Shown here in pieces: positions 1 to 8,636 of a DNA stretch of 45,902 nucleotides. Source of the DNA: an uncultured Alphaproteobacteria bacterium (lineage in GTDB: Bacteria > Pseudomonadota > Alphaproteobacteria > HIMB59 > GCA-002718135). The notes under the pieces were generated by a model. The model did no database searches. It was not told the origin of the DNA and worked only from the letters and a program-made list of their open reading frames with translations. The stretch lies in the NCBI GenBank assembly GCA_902561355.1, contig CACEPG010000007.1, positions 1-45,902 on the forward strand, read 5' to 3'. Within the stretch, counting starts at the first letter, position 1. Every line of letters begins with the position of its first letter. Both the position numbers and the translations under genes were made by a program.

Positions 1-210
1 TGCAAAAGGAATTAGAAATAACATTTCTTTATTACCTTTAATCAAAACTTCATCTAAAGCAGGTCTAACTAACCATGCATGCAAGCCTGTTGCAGCAGCT
101 GAAATAATCATCATCAACAAGGCTATTAAGATAGTAAGTTTATAATTTGTTAAATAATCAAAAACTAACCTACTAATAACTGGTCTTTTATTTGTTACTT
201 TTAAGGACAT
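1..210 (-). CDS. MsbA-like ABC transporter, N-terminal fragment
   Basis: Partial gene running off the left edge; only the first 70 residues are present, from an ATG at 210. After a short basic N-terminus (MSLKVTNKRPVISRLVFDYL) there is a hydrophobic segment at about residues 25-40 and then a VRPALDE stretch, typical of the first membrane helix of MsbA-type lipid flippases/ABC exporters of the type IV fold. The ATPase domain lies outside the window. It starts 6 bases after the ubiA stop, so the two are probably co-transcribed. Known of the family: export of lipid A precursors or other lipids across the inner membrane. The assignment rests on a short segment, so the exact substrate is uncertain. 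Confidence 0.6.
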   Translation of the reverse strand, partial: MSLKVTNKRPVISRLVFDYLTNYKLTILIALLMMIISAAATGLHAWLVRPALDEVLIKGNKEMLFLIPFA

Positions 211-216
211 CTACAA

Positions 217-1098
217 TTAAATAAAAAATAAATATGAAAAAATGATACCACCAAAAAGATTATTTTGTCGAAAATAATGGTTTGAACTTTGAGCAGAATT
301 TAATTTCCATTTATTTATTATAACATTTATACCAATAAGTATCGCAATTATCACGCCTAAACTAATAAGATTTTCATTTGATTTCCATGATAAATAAGCA
401 ATTATTAAAATCATAGATGAATAGTTAATTCTTACAAAGCTCTTCCCTTTTTCCCCTAGAAGAACTGCAGTAGACTTAATATTGTTCTTAATGTCGTCCT
501 CTCTGTCTTGATAAGCATATATAGTGTCATATCCTAGAGTCCAAAGAACACAAGAAATGTAAAGTAACAAATAATCAAAATTTATATTTCCATAAATTTC
601 AACAGAAGAAATTAAAACTCCCCAGCTAAAAATTATACCTAGAAATAATTGCGGCCAGTAAGTTACTCTTTTCATAAGTGGATACAAAACAATTAAAGGA
701 AGAGTTATAATTCCAGTAAATATTGATAATAATGAAAACTGAATTAATACAAGAAAGCTTAATATGATTAATACAGTAAGAAAAATAAGTGCACTGGTGT
801 AACTAATTTTATTTGATGTCAAAGGCCTTTCAGCTGTTCTTTTTATTTTTCTATCTATTTTAACATCTACTAAATCATTTATAATGCAACCTGCACTTCT
901 CATTAAGAATGCGCCAAAGAAGAATAGTATAAATAGATAAATTAAATCATCAAATTTTTGATTAGAAAATGCTAAACCAAACCAACAAGGCCATAATAAT
1001 AATAAAAATCCTATGGGTTTATTTAATCGAATCAAAGCACAATAAATAAAAATTTTTTTTGGAATAAATTTATCCAACATAATAAAAAATATTTGCAT
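217..1098 (-). CDS. ubiA: 4-hydroxybenzoate polyprenyltransferase UbiA
   Basis: Integral membrane prenyltransferase that attaches the polyprenyl tail to 4-hydroxybenzoate in ubiquinone synthesis. The two Asp-rich motifs are both present: NDLVDVKID at residues 74-82 and YDTIYAYQDREDD at 190-202, which bind the Mg-prenyl diphosphate. The RLNKPIG start of the first helix (24-30) and the ERPLTS motif after the first Asp motif are typical of UbiA rather than of the CtaB heme farnesyltransferase, which is a separate gene at 9694. The length of 293 aa is normal. It is the upstream gene of a probable operon with the MsbA-like gene. The ubiquinone made would serve the respiratory genes in this window. 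Confidence 0.93.
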   Translation of the reverse strand: MQIFFIMLDKFIPKKIFIYCALIRLNKPIGFLLLLWPCWFGLAFSNQKFDDLIYLFILFFFGAFLMRSAGCIINDLVDVKIDRKIKRTAERPLTSNKISYTSALIFLTVLIILSFLVLIQFSLLSIFTGIITLPLIVLYPLMKRVTYWPQLFLGIIFSWGVLISSVEIYGNINFDYLLLYISCVLWTLGYDTIYAYQDREDDIKNNIKSTAVLLGEKGKSFVRINYSSMILIIAYLSWKSNENLISLGVIIAILIGINVIINKWKLNSAQSSNHYFRQNNLFGGIIFSYLFFI

Positions 1099-1245
1099 CT
1101 ATAATATTAAAAACTTTATTTAGGTAAATCTTTAATAAATTTCTAACTTATTAATATATAATTATAATAAATTTGAATTTTTTGGCTTAAATTAACATTT
1201 TTTAATGTTTTTACTTTTATAGTCTTATGTCATACAATTGTAAAT

Positions 1246-1452
1246 ATGAATGAAGATAGTTTAAATTTAGAGATTAGAAAATTTTTAAAAAAAGTTGGGA
1301 TCTCATCTCAGAGAGTTTTAGAAAATTATATTACAAAAGCTTATAATGAAGGTAGTATAATCAAAGATCATGAAATTGAAATTGAGATGAACATGACTAT
1401 TAAAGATAGCGATCTACAACATAAAATTATTGATAAAATAAAGATAGAGTAA
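1246..1452 (+). CDS. DUF6494-like small conserved protein
   Basis: A 68-aa soluble protein starting MNEDSLNLEIRKFLKKVGIS. The N-terminus, with a helix carrying NLEIRKFLKKVG followed by SQRVLENYITKAYNEG, matches my recollection of the DUF6494 family of small alphaproteobacterial proteins; that family has no known function. No signal peptide, Cys or metal motif is visible. It diverges from ubiA across a 147-base AT-rich gap and is followed after 1 base by a 31-codon membrane peptide gene, with which it may share a transcript. The ATG is the only reasonable start. Function unknown. Confidence 0.7.
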   Translation: MNEDSLNLEIRKFLKKVGISSQRVLENYITKAYNEGSIIKDHEIEIEMNMTIKDSDLQHKIIDKIKIE

Positions 1453-1453
1453 A

Positions 1454-1549
1454 ATGAAATTTCCTCTGAAAGAAATTATAATTTTTTTAATTATTGCAAT
1501 TATAATTTTTTTTGGATTCTCAATTTTTTGGATAATAATTTCAATTTAA
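1454..1549 (+). CDS. putative 31-aa single-span membrane peptide
   Basis: Short reading frame starting ATG right after the stop of the DUF6494-like gene (1 base apart). The product begins MKFPLKEII and is otherwise one hydrophobic helix ending FWIIISI, so it would insert in the inner membrane with the basic end inside. Its stop overlaps the stop region of the convergent M16 peptidase gene by 9 bases. There is no family recognition; coding status is inferred from position and the clean hydrophobic profile. AT-rich DNA readily produces such Ile/Phe-rich frames by chance, so confidence is low. Confidence 0.35.
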   Translation: MKFPLKEIIIFLIIAIIIFFGFSIFWIIISI

Positions 1550-2794
1550 TCTATTCTGAATTTGATCCAACATTTCAAGTTTTTTTATAGGGCCAATACT
1601 CGATATAGTAATAGGTCCTGAAATTATTTTCTTTGCAATTCTTTTAACGGTTTCAATTGATACATCGTTTATTCTTTTAATTATTTCAGAAGGCTCAATA
1701 ATACGATTGTGAATTAAAAGTTGATAAGCGGCAGAAGTGCATCTTGAGTTAGCTCTTTCTCTACGCATCATTTGATTTACTTTAAGTTGAGCTTTGCCCC
1801 TATTAACTTCTTTTTCAGTTATATTGTCTAAACTTTTATTTAGTTCATCACACAAAATAGGTATTAATTCTTGTATTTGAGTTTCGCCAGTCCCACACCC
1901 AACACCAAATATTCCAGTATCTGTATAAGAGCTACTAAATGAATGAATATCATAAACCAATCCACGTTTTTCTCTAATTTCTTGAAACAATCTGGAGGAC
2001 ATTCCCCCTCCTATTAAAGAGTCATATATTTCAAGAGAATAATAATCATCATTATAATAATCAATACCCTCAAAACCTAACATCAAATGTATTTGTTCAA
2101 GTTTTTTATCTTCTCTATATTCTCCAGATTTAAAATTTGCATTTTCAGGAATATTTAGTTTGCCATTTGGAAGATTATTGAGCTTAGTTTTTAATTGTTC
2201 AACAAAATTATCATGATCAACTTTGCCAGCTGCACTAATAACCATTTTTTTTGGATTATAGTGTTCATTCATAAAATTAATAATTTCTTTTCTAGATATT
2301 TTTTCTATTATCTCTTTTGGTCCTAGAATAGATCTACCCATTGGTTGATTAGGATAAGCTTTTTGGAAAAAATAATCACCAACCATAGAAACTGGAATAT
2401 CTAAATACATCCCTATTTCTTGTATTATTGTTCCTCTTTCTTTATTAAGTTCATCTTCATCAAATATAGAATTTTGTAGAATATCTGTAAGAATATCAAT
2501 CCCAAGAGGTAAATCATCACCCAAAAGACTAACTGTATATGCTGTTACTTCTTTTGAAGTATAAGCATTTATATTACCACCAACATTCTCAATTGTATCT
2601 GATATTTGTAACGCTGTTTTGGAAGTTGTGCCCTTAAACGCCATATGTTCTAAAAAATGTGCAGCTCCATTAATTTCTTTATATTCATCTCTATTACCTA
2701 CAGAATTAAAAATACCCATATACGCAGTTTCTAGACCTGGCATGTTTTGTGTAACAATTCTAAGACCGTTATCTAATGTAGTTATATTGTGCAT
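1541..2794 (-). CDS. M16 family zinc metallopeptidase (processing-peptidase-like)
   Basis: Pitrilysin-family protease of 417 aa. The inverted zinc motif HFLEH is at residues 46-50, with the third ligand Glu in the helix ERGTIIQEIG near 120. A C-terminal M16_C domain with SRLFQEIREKRGLVYDI is also present. This is the mitochondrial-processing-peptidase-beta-like type that follows thrC in many alphaproteobacteria; here it sits 4 bases after the thrC stop, so the pair is an operon. Its bacterial substrate is not established. No signal peptide is visible, so it is probably cytoplasmic. Confidence 0.88.
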   Translation of the reverse strand: MHNITTLDNGLRIVTQNMPGLETAYMGIFNSVGNRDEYKEINGAAHFLEHMAFKGTTSKTALQISDTIENVGGNINAYTSKEVTAYTVSLLGDDLPLGIDILTDILQNSIFDEDELNKERGTIIQEIGMYLDIPVSMVGDYFFQKAYPNQPMGRSILGPKEIIEKISRKEIINFMNEHYNPKKMVISAAGKVDHDNFVEQLKTKLNNLPNGKLNIPENANFKSGEYREDKKLEQIHLMLGFEGIDYYNDDYYSLEIYDSLIGGGMSSRLFQEIREKRGLVYDIHSFSSSYTDTGIFGVGCGTGETQIQELIPILCDELNKSLDNITEKEVNRGKAQLKVNQMMRRERANSRCTSAAYQLLIHNRIIEPSEIIKRINDVSIETVKRIAKKIISGPITISSIGPIKKLEMLDQIQNRLN

Positions 2795-2798
2795 TTTT

Positions 2799-4166
2799 TT
2801 AAACCAATTCCATAATTTTTGATTTTATTAAATTAGTATCATTTTCTAATATAGTCATTTTTTCTTTTTTCTCAAAAATATTTTTAAGCATTTTAGGAAT
2901 ATCAGGATTGTGATCAATAGCCTTATTAATAGCCTCTGAAAATTTTCCAGGATGTGCACATCCTAGACTAATATTAGTAATTTTATTATCCAAATTATTC
3001 ATAATACTTAAACCGGTTGCTGTGTGAGGATCAGATATATAATTATATTTATCTTTAAATTCTTTAATTGTTTGTAATACTTTTGAATCATGAACCGAAT
3101 GTGTTTGATATATTGATTGCATTTTAGAAACTAAATCATTGGATAAATTTTCATAACCTTGAGCTAAAAAAGATTTCATTAATTCATTTATGTAATCACT
3201 ATTTCTATCTGAACTTTCAAATATCTCTCTTTCAAAATTACTTGAAATTTGTATATCCATGCTAGGACTATATGTCTCTTTTACTTCATTTATTTTCATT
3301 TGGCCGTTTGAAATTGAGCGATGTAAAATATCATTTTCATTTGTTACTATATGTAAATGGTGAATCGGTAGACCCATAAATTTTGCGACTCTTGCTGAAA
3401 ATATATTTCCAAAATTACCTGAAGGAACTATAAAATTAACTTTATCTGTATTTAATTGTAAGAATGCCCAAAAATAATAGACTGATTGAGCAATTATTCT
3501 AACCCAATTAATTGAATTTACAGCTGTTAAAGAAGTTTTAGATTGAATTTCCTCATTAATAAAAAGTTCTTTTACAATTTTTTGACAATCATCAAAACTT
3601 CCTTTTATAGCAAAATTGTGGATATTTTTTTCATCTACTGTTGTCATTTGACGACGCTGCACTTCTGAAACTTTATTATATGGATGTAAAATAAAAACCT
3701 CTATATCCTCTTTGCCTTTAAAAGCATTAATTGCTGCTGAACCAGTATCACCTGATGTAGCTCCTAAAACTGTTATCTTTCTTTTTGAATGTTTGAGTAC
3801 ATGTGAGAATATGTTTCCTAAAAATTGTAAAGCATAATCTTTAAAGGCAAAAGTAGGACCATAAAAAAGCTCTAATATATATTTATTATTTTCAATATTA
3901 ATTAGAGGAGCAATTTTTTGGTGATTAAAATTTTTATATGTTTTATCTATAATTAACTTCAAATCATAATCAGAAATTTCTTCTTTGACATATGGATAAA
4001 TAATAGCGTGTGCTGTTTCTTGATATGAGCAATTTCTTAATTTATCTATAGATATTTGAGGCCATTCCGATGGCAAAAATAAACCACCATCTTTTGATAA
4101 TCCTTGAAAAAGAATATTTAAAAAAGATTCATTGAGCTTACTGTTACGTGTACTTAAATAATGCAC
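2799..4166 (-). CDS. thrC: threonine synthase
   Basis: PLP-dependent conversion of O-phosphohomoserine to threonine, the last step of threonine synthesis. The PLP lysine is K109 in the motif GPTFAFKDYALQ. The N-terminal YLSTR and GLSKDGGLFLP motifs, and the phosphate-binding GATSGDTGSAA loop, are typical of the ThrC type. The length of 455 aa is usual. The preceding enzyme, homoserine kinase ThrB, is encoded at 24591. It lies between ctaG (31 bases upstream) and the M16 peptidase (4 bases downstream), a residual piece of the common alphaproteobacterial order ctaG...thrC-M16. Confidence 0.94.
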   Translation of the reverse strand: MHYLSTRNSKLNESFLNILFQGLSKDGGLFLPSEWPQISIDKLRNCSYQETAHAIIYPYVKEEISDYDLKLIIDKTYKNFNHQKIAPLINIENNKYILELFYGPTFAFKDYALQFLGNIFSHVLKHSKRKITVLGATSGDTGSAAINAFKGKEDIEVFILHPYNKVSEVQRRQMTTVDEKNIHNFAIKGSFDDCQKIVKELFINEEIQSKTSLTAVNSINWVRIIAQSVYYFWAFLQLNTDKVNFIVPSGNFGNIFSARVAKFMGLPIHHLHIVTNENDILHRSISNGQMKINEVKETYSPSMDIQISSNFEREIFESSDRNSDYINELMKSFLAQGYENLSNDLVSKMQSIYQTHSVHDSKVLQTIKEFKDKYNYISDPHTATGLSIMNNLDNKITNISLGCAHPGKFSEAINKAIDHNPDIPKMLKNIFEKKEKMTILENDTNLIKSKIMELV

Positions 4167-4197
4167 TTTTAATATAATATATATTTATTATTAAAAA

Positions 4198-4740
4198 TTA
4201 ACTTTTATATTCTGAAAATTCGTATGTGAATGAAAGTTCCTTTAAATTGTCAAAATACCAATCGGAGTCTATAGAAGGATCAATATAGAAGATCATAGTA
4301 AATATCTGACTTTCGCCAGATTCGAGTGTTTGCTCTTTAAAACAAAAACATTCTGATTTTATTAAGTAAGCCTGAAAAGCTTCAGGCTTAACTTTAAAAT
4401 CTGCGGTAGAAGTAATTGTCTTATTAGATAAATTTTTCCCCCAATATTTAATAATTTTATTTTCACCAATTTTGACATTTATATTTTTTTCCAAAGGCTT
4501 AAATTCCCAATTTAAAGTTTTATCAACTTTTGCAAAAAGTTTTATATTAATTGACCTATTTATAATTTCTGGTGTCTTTACTTCAGGATTAATAATTTTT
4601 TGATTTTTTACAAATTCATTATCCTCTAAATTTATTTTTTTTAAATAGTTAGAGAATGGAATTATTAAAGCAATTATTAAGACTACAAGAAAAGCATTAA
4701 AAATAGAAAAAATTATTAACTTATTTTTTTTTATTCTCAC
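4198..4740 (-). CDS. ctaG: cytochrome c oxidase assembly protein CtaG/Cox11
   Basis: Copper chaperone that delivers CuB to subunit I of cytochrome c oxidase. One N-terminal membrane helix (about residues 8-27) anchors a periplasmic immunoglobulin-like domain. The copper-binding CFCF motif is at 131-134, followed by EQTLESGES and a conserved DPSID segment. At 180 aa it is slightly short but complete for the family. It is transcribed away from the oxidase operon, together with the pseudoazurin gene 8 bases upstream, although it presumably serves the oxidase encoded from 5351. Confidence 0.93.
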   Translation of the reverse strand: MRIKKNKLIIFSIFNAFLVVLIIALIIPFSNYLKKINLEDNEFVKNQKIINPEVKTPEIINRSINIKLFAKVDKTLNWEFKPLEKNINVKIGENKIIKYWGKNLSNKTITSTADFKVKPEAFQAYLIKSECFCFKEQTLESGESQIFTMIFYIDPSIDSDWYFDNLKELSFTYEFSEYKS

Positions 4741-4748
4741 ACAAACTA

Positions 4749-5183
4749 TTATCCCTCAATTTCAGCAATAAGACTTTTTGCAAGTTTTTTAGATTTACCA
4801 ACAAACTTTACTTTTTTTATAGACTCTAAGTTTGATAAATCATCTCCTACAATTACAAAGCCTATCATACCCATAGATTTATGAGGAGTACACCAATAAG
4901 CGTATATTCCAGGAATAGTAAAAGTAAATTCAGCATCTTTATTAACTTTAGATTTGAATTTTTCAACTCCATCTGGAACACCATTTTTAGATATAAATTC
5001 TACGTTATGACCTTTATCAGTAGATACCCAAAAAACTGTGTCTCCAACATCTACTTTGACAATTTCAGAACTGAAAACCATATTACGATCATCAAGTTTA
5101 TTTAGCATTTCAATAGTAACATCAGCTGTGAAAGCAGTATTTGTACTAATAAAAAATACCAAAAATATAAAAAGTTTTTTCAT
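4749..5183 (-). CDS. pseudoazurin (type 1 blue copper protein)
   Basis: Periplasmic electron carrier of 144 aa. A signal peptide covers about residues 1-20 (cleavage near TAFTA-DV). The mature protein starts VTIEML as in known pseudoazurins. Type 1 copper ligands are visible: H59 in KGHNVE, then C98, H101 and M106 in WCTPHKSMGM. A C-terminal helical extension rich in Lys also fits the family. Its gene is divergent from the cytochrome oxidase operon across 167 bases and probably co-transcribed with ctaG. Inference: it may donate electrons to the neighbouring oxidase, possibly replacing a cytochrome c. Confidence 0.9.
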   Translation of the reverse strand: MKKLFIFLVFFISTNTAFTADVTIEMLNKLDDRNMVFSSEIVKVDVGDTVFWVSTDKGHNVEFISKNGVPDGVEKFKSKVNKDAEFTFTIPGIYAYWCTPHKSMGMIGFVIVGDDLSNLESIKKVKFVGKSKKLAKSLIAEIEG

Positions 5184-5350
5184 GTATTCTCCTTTATCAA
5201 AAAATAATAATAATTTCTAAATAAACATTCTTACGAGTATTTAAGTAAGACCATCCGTCGCATATGTCGCACGTATAGGTGTAAAAAAACTGGAAAAAGT
5301 ATATGTAACTATTAGATATATACTGTATAAACCAAACCAGTTTAATATTT
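5184..5350. promoter_or_regulatory. divergent intergenic region between pseudoazurin and oxidase operon
   Basis: This gap must hold the promoters for both directions. It contains a locally GC-richer patch with the hexamer GTCGCA twice in direct orientation, at 5257-5262 and 5266-5271, 9 bases apart and with a CATATG palindrome at the junction. It also holds an inverted repeat AGTATAT (5298-5304) / ATATACT (5318-5324). Either could be an operator; neither matches a site I can name. No strong Shine-Dalgarno precedes the coxB ATG. Confidence 0.35.
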
Positions 5351-6196
5351 ATGTTAGTAGCATTTATTCTATTTTTAGTAATTGTAGGTTCCATAGTTTT
5401 CCATTTTTGGACGCCTTGGTGGTGGACTGAGGTAGCTTCAAATTGGGGCAATATTGATGATACAATTATTTTAACTTTTTGGGTTACTGGTGCAGTATTT
5501 GTAGCTGTTTGTTTATTCATGTCATATTGTGTTTGGCGTTTTAGATACAAAGAAGATCGTAGAGCAGACTATGAGCCTGAAAGCCCAAGACTTGAATGGT
5601 TTTTAACAATCCTGACAACAATAGGAGTTTGTGCTCTTTTAGCTCCAGGACTAATAGTTTGGAACAAATACGTTACTGTCCCTGAAGACGCTGTTGATAT
5701 TGAAGTAATGGGACAACAATGGTACTGGAATTATAGATTACCGGGTCCTGATGGAAAATTAGGTTTAACTGATCTAAGAAACATAACTGAAGATAATCCG
5801 TTTGGTATGAACCTTGATGATCCTAATGGCTTAGATGATATTTTAATAGAAGCAGATGATTTGCATATTCTTTTAGGTCAGTCTGTAAAAGTTAATCTCC
5901 GTTCAATTGATGTTCTGCATGATTTTTATGTTCCACAATTTAGAGCTAAAATGGATATGGTACCTGGAACAGTTACGTATTATTGGTTTACGCCTACAAG
6001 AACAGGTGATTTTGAAATTTTATGTATGGAGTATTGTGGTACTGGTCATTATGCAATGAAAGGCAGAGTTTTAGTAGATAATGAAGAAGATTATAAAGAA
6101 TGGCTAAGTGAACAAATTAATTTTGAAGAATATATGGCTAGTTTAAATAAAACTGAATTGATACAACTAGCACTAAACAATAAGGAGACTGATTAA
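5351..6196 (+). CDS. coxB: cytochrome c oxidase subunit II (CoxM-like)
   Basis: The CuA-bearing subunit accepts electrons from a soluble donor. Two N-terminal membrane helices (about 1-17 and 40-62, with a further hydrophobic stretch at 85-104) precede a periplasmic cupredoxin domain. CuA ligands are H190, C225, E227, C229, H233 and M236, in VLHDFY and CMEYCGTGHYAM. The aromatic relay GQQWYWNY is at 121-128. The N-terminal FWTPWWWTEVASNWG segment is characteristic of the alternative (CoxMNOP-type) subunit II rather than the classical CoxB. No cytochrome c domain is fused. It is the first gene of the operon; its TAA overlaps the ATG of subunit I by one base. Confidence 0.93.
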   Translation: MLVAFILFLVIVGSIVFHFWTPWWWTEVASNWGNIDDTIILTFWVTGAVFVAVCLFMSYCVWRFRYKEDRRADYEPESPRLEWFLTILTTIGVCALLAPGLIVWNKYVTVPEDAVDIEVMGQQWYWNYRLPGPDGKLGLTDLRNITEDNPFGMNLDDPNGLDDILIEADDLHILLGQSVKVNLRSIDVLHDFYVPQFRAKMDMVPGTVTYYWFTPTRTGDFEILCMEYCGTGHYAMKGRVLVDNEEDYKEWLSEQINFEEYMASLNKTELIQLALNNKETD

Positions 6197-7992
6197 TGGC
6201 CGCAGATAGTTACGAAGATATTGCAGTAGGTAAAGGTGATCCTATTCCAGCTTTAGAGGTAAAACCTCAAGATCTATATCACGCAAAAAGTTTTTGGACG
6301 AGATGGATATTTTGCCAAGACGCAAAAGTAATAGGTATACAATACTCTTTAACCGCAATAGCTATTGGTTTAGTTGCATTAGTATTATCTTGGTTAATGA
6401 GATTACAGCTTGCGTTTCCTGAACTAGTACCTTTTTTAGGGGCTGCTGAATACTATCAATTTGTAACAATGCATGGAATGATAATGGTTATTTACTTATT
6501 AACTGCTTTGTTTCTTGGAGGATTTGGAAACTTTCTCATACCTTTAATGGTAGGTGCAAGGGACATGGTTTTTCCATACGTCAATATGGTTAGTTTTTGG
6601 GTTTATTTCTTAGCTGTATTAGTTTTAGCAGCTAGTTTCTTTGTACCAGGCGGACCTACCGGGGCTGGATGGACCTTATATCCGCCACAAGCTATTACTT
6701 CAGGAACCCCTGGAGGTGATGGTCTTGGAATTATATTAATGTTAGTTTCATTATCGATATTTGTAGTTGGATTTACGATGGGTGGTCTTAATTACGTTAT
6801 TACTATTTTACAGGCTCGTACAAGAGGAATGACTTTGATGCGTATGCCTCTTACAATCTGGGGAATTTTTACTGCTACTGTTTTGGCTTTATTTGCTTTT
6901 CCTGCTCTTATTGTATCATGCATCATGATGACATTAGATAATTTGTTAGGAACGAGTTTCTTTATGCCTGCTATAGTTGAGTTTGGAGAACAATCTGAAT
7001 ACAGTGGTGGAAGCCCAATATTGTTTCAACATCTTTTCTGGTTTTTTGGTCATCCTGAAGTTTATATTGTAGCTCTTCCAGCATTTGGAATTGTTTCAGA
7101 TCTTATATCAATTCATGCTAGAAAAAATATTTTTGGTTACAGAATGATGGTTTGGGCTATTGTTATAATTGGAGCTTTGAGTTTTATAGTGTGGGCTCAT
7201 CATATGTATGTAGCTGGCATGAATCCTTGGTTTGGATTTTTCTTTGCAACTACGACATTAATAATTGCTGTTCCAACTGCACTTAAAGTTTATAACTGGG
7301 TAATTACCTTGTGGAAAGGCAATATTCAACTAACTATACCAATGCTTTTTGCTCTTGGTTTTATAGTTACTTTTGTTAATGGAGGAATAACAGGTTTATT
7401 TTTAGGCAATGTTATTGTTGATGTGCCCTTATCAGATACTTACTTTGTTGTAGCGCATTTTCATATGGTAATGGGCATTGCTCCAGTACTTGTAGTCTTT
7501 GGAGCGATCTATCATTGGTTTCCTCTAATTACTGGACGTTTCTTACATGAAGGCATGGGTAAATTCCATTTTTGGGTAACTTTTTTAGGCTCATATGCAA
7601 TTTATTTTCCAATGCATTATTTAGGTTTTGTAGGAGTTCCAAGAAGATATTATGAAATGTATGACAGTGAGTTTATGGCTGTTTCAACTAATTATTTAAA
7701 CCAGTTTATAACAGTAATGGCAATAATAGTTGGCTTTGCGCAATTATTATTTTTATTTAATATCATTGTTAGTTCAAAGTTTGGTAAACTATCGGGCAAG
7801 AACCCATGGAAGGCATGTTCTTTAGAGTGGAGAACACCTGAAGTACCACCAGGGCATGGAAATTTTGGTAAAGAATTACCTGTTGTATATCGATGGGCTT
7901 ATGATTTTAGTGTTCCAGGCGCTAAAGAAGATTATATTCCTCAAGATGTTGGGCCAAGTGAAGTTCCAGAAGCAAAGGCTGAACAAACGTGA
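6196..7992 (+). CDS. coxA: cytochrome c oxidase subunit I
   Basis: The catalytic heme-copper subunit reduces O2 to water and pumps protons. Twelve-helix protein of 598 aa. Low-spin heme ligands are H93 (TMHG) and H423; the high-spin heme ligand is H421 (VVAHFH); CuB ligands are H286 and H335/H336. The HPEVY motif at 286-290 gives the cross-linked Tyr290 and the D-channel Glu288. D123 (GARDMVFP) and K364 (VPTALKVYNW) keep the D and K channels, so this is an A1-type proton pump. The long N-terminal extension before the first helix is typical of CoxN-like forms. Its stop overlaps the next start (GTGA). Confidence 0.95.
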   Translation: MAADSYEDIAVGKGDPIPALEVKPQDLYHAKSFWTRWIFCQDAKVIGIQYSLTAIAIGLVALVLSWLMRLQLAFPELVPFLGAAEYYQFVTMHGMIMVIYLLTALFLGGFGNFLIPLMVGARDMVFPYVNMVSFWVYFLAVLVLAASFFVPGGPTGAGWTLYPPQAITSGTPGGDGLGIILMLVSLSIFVVGFTMGGLNYVITILQARTRGMTLMRMPLTIWGIFTATVLALFAFPALIVSCIMMTLDNLLGTSFFMPAIVEFGEQSEYSGGSPILFQHLFWFFGHPEVYIVALPAFGIVSDLISIHARKNIFGYRMMVWAIVIIGALSFIVWAHHMYVAGMNPWFGFFFATTTLIIAVPTALKVYNWVITLWKGNIQLTIPMLFALGFIVTFVNGGITGLFLGNVIVDVPLSDTYFVVAHFHMVMGIAPVLVVFGAIYHWFPLITGRFLHEGMGKFHFWVTFLGSYAIYFPMHYLGFVGVPRRYYEMYDSEFMAVSTNYLNQFITVMAIIVGFAQLLFLFNIIVSSKFGKLSGKNPWKACSLEWRTPEVPPGHGNFGKELPVVYRWAYDFSVPGAKEDYIPQDVGPSEVPEAKAEQT

Positions 7993-8624
7993 GTAAAAAA
8001 AATAGTATATTTAAACTTTTGTCTCAAAAACCATGGGATCCAGATCAAGCAAAACTTGATAATTTACATGAGGGTTCTACCCTTGATATAAGTAAAGGAA
8101 AACTAGGTCTTCGTTATCTAATGATAATTAGTACGATCTTTTTTTGCTTATTTATCGTAACTTATTCAGACAGATTAGTTTATCAAGATTGGAAAAGCAT
8201 GCCTGAGCCAATACTATTGTGGCTTAATACTTTATTATTAGTAATAACAAGCGCTGTTTTTATTAGTGCTCAAATAGCTTCAAATAAAAATAACTTTGAA
8301 ATTGTAAAAAATAGAATGATAGCAATAGGATTATTAAGTTTTTTATTTCTTTTAGGGCAACTTTTAGTATGGCAACAAATGATTGACCAAGGATATTATG
8401 TATCTTCAAATCCAGCCAATGCATATTTTTATGTGTTTACTGCATTACACGGGTTACACCTTTTGGGAGGGCTAGTATATTGGATGATGACAATTAAAAA
8501 GGTATGGAATCCTAAAGATATAATTGTTATGAAAGCAAAACATACAGTTGAGCTATGTGCAATTTATTGGCATTTTTTATTAGCAGTATGGGTTGTGCTA
8601 TTTGGTTTAATGTTGTTAACTTAA
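7989..8624 (+). CDS. heme-copper oxidase subunit III-like protein, first copy (CoxO-like)
   Basis: Membrane protein of 211 aa in the subunit III superfamily, starting at a GTG that overlaps the subunit I stop. A soluble N-terminus of about 40 residues (KPWDPDQAKL) is followed by about five helices. Family hallmarks are visible: the FTALHGLHLLGGLVYW segment and a final EL-IYWHFLLAVWVVLF helix. It is one of two adjacent III-like genes, matching the coxO-coxP arrangement of CoxMNOP operons. Subunit III stabilises subunit I and holds lipid; whether both are in one complex is inference. Confidence 0.85.
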   Translation: MSKKNSIFKLLSQKPWDPDQAKLDNLHEGSTLDISKGKLGLRYLMIISTIFFCLFIVTYSDRLVYQDWKSMPEPILLWLNTLLLVITSAVFISAQIASNKNNFEIVKNRMIAIGLLSFLFLLGQLLVWQQMIDQGYYVSSNPANAYFYVFTALHGLHLLGGLVYWMMTIKKVWNPKDIIVMKAKHTVELCAIYWHFLLAVWVVLFGLMLLT

Positions 8625-8636
8625 TGAAAGGTTAAA

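Noticed and set aside
1194..1214. Small hairpin AACATT/AATGTT followed by T residues as a terminator
   Set aside because: Only six A/T-rich pairs and no plus-strand gene upstream to terminate; expected by chance in such AT-rich DNA.
5197..5550. 117-codon frame on minus across the coxB start
   Set aside because: Antisense to coxB and its promoter region, with no family likeness.
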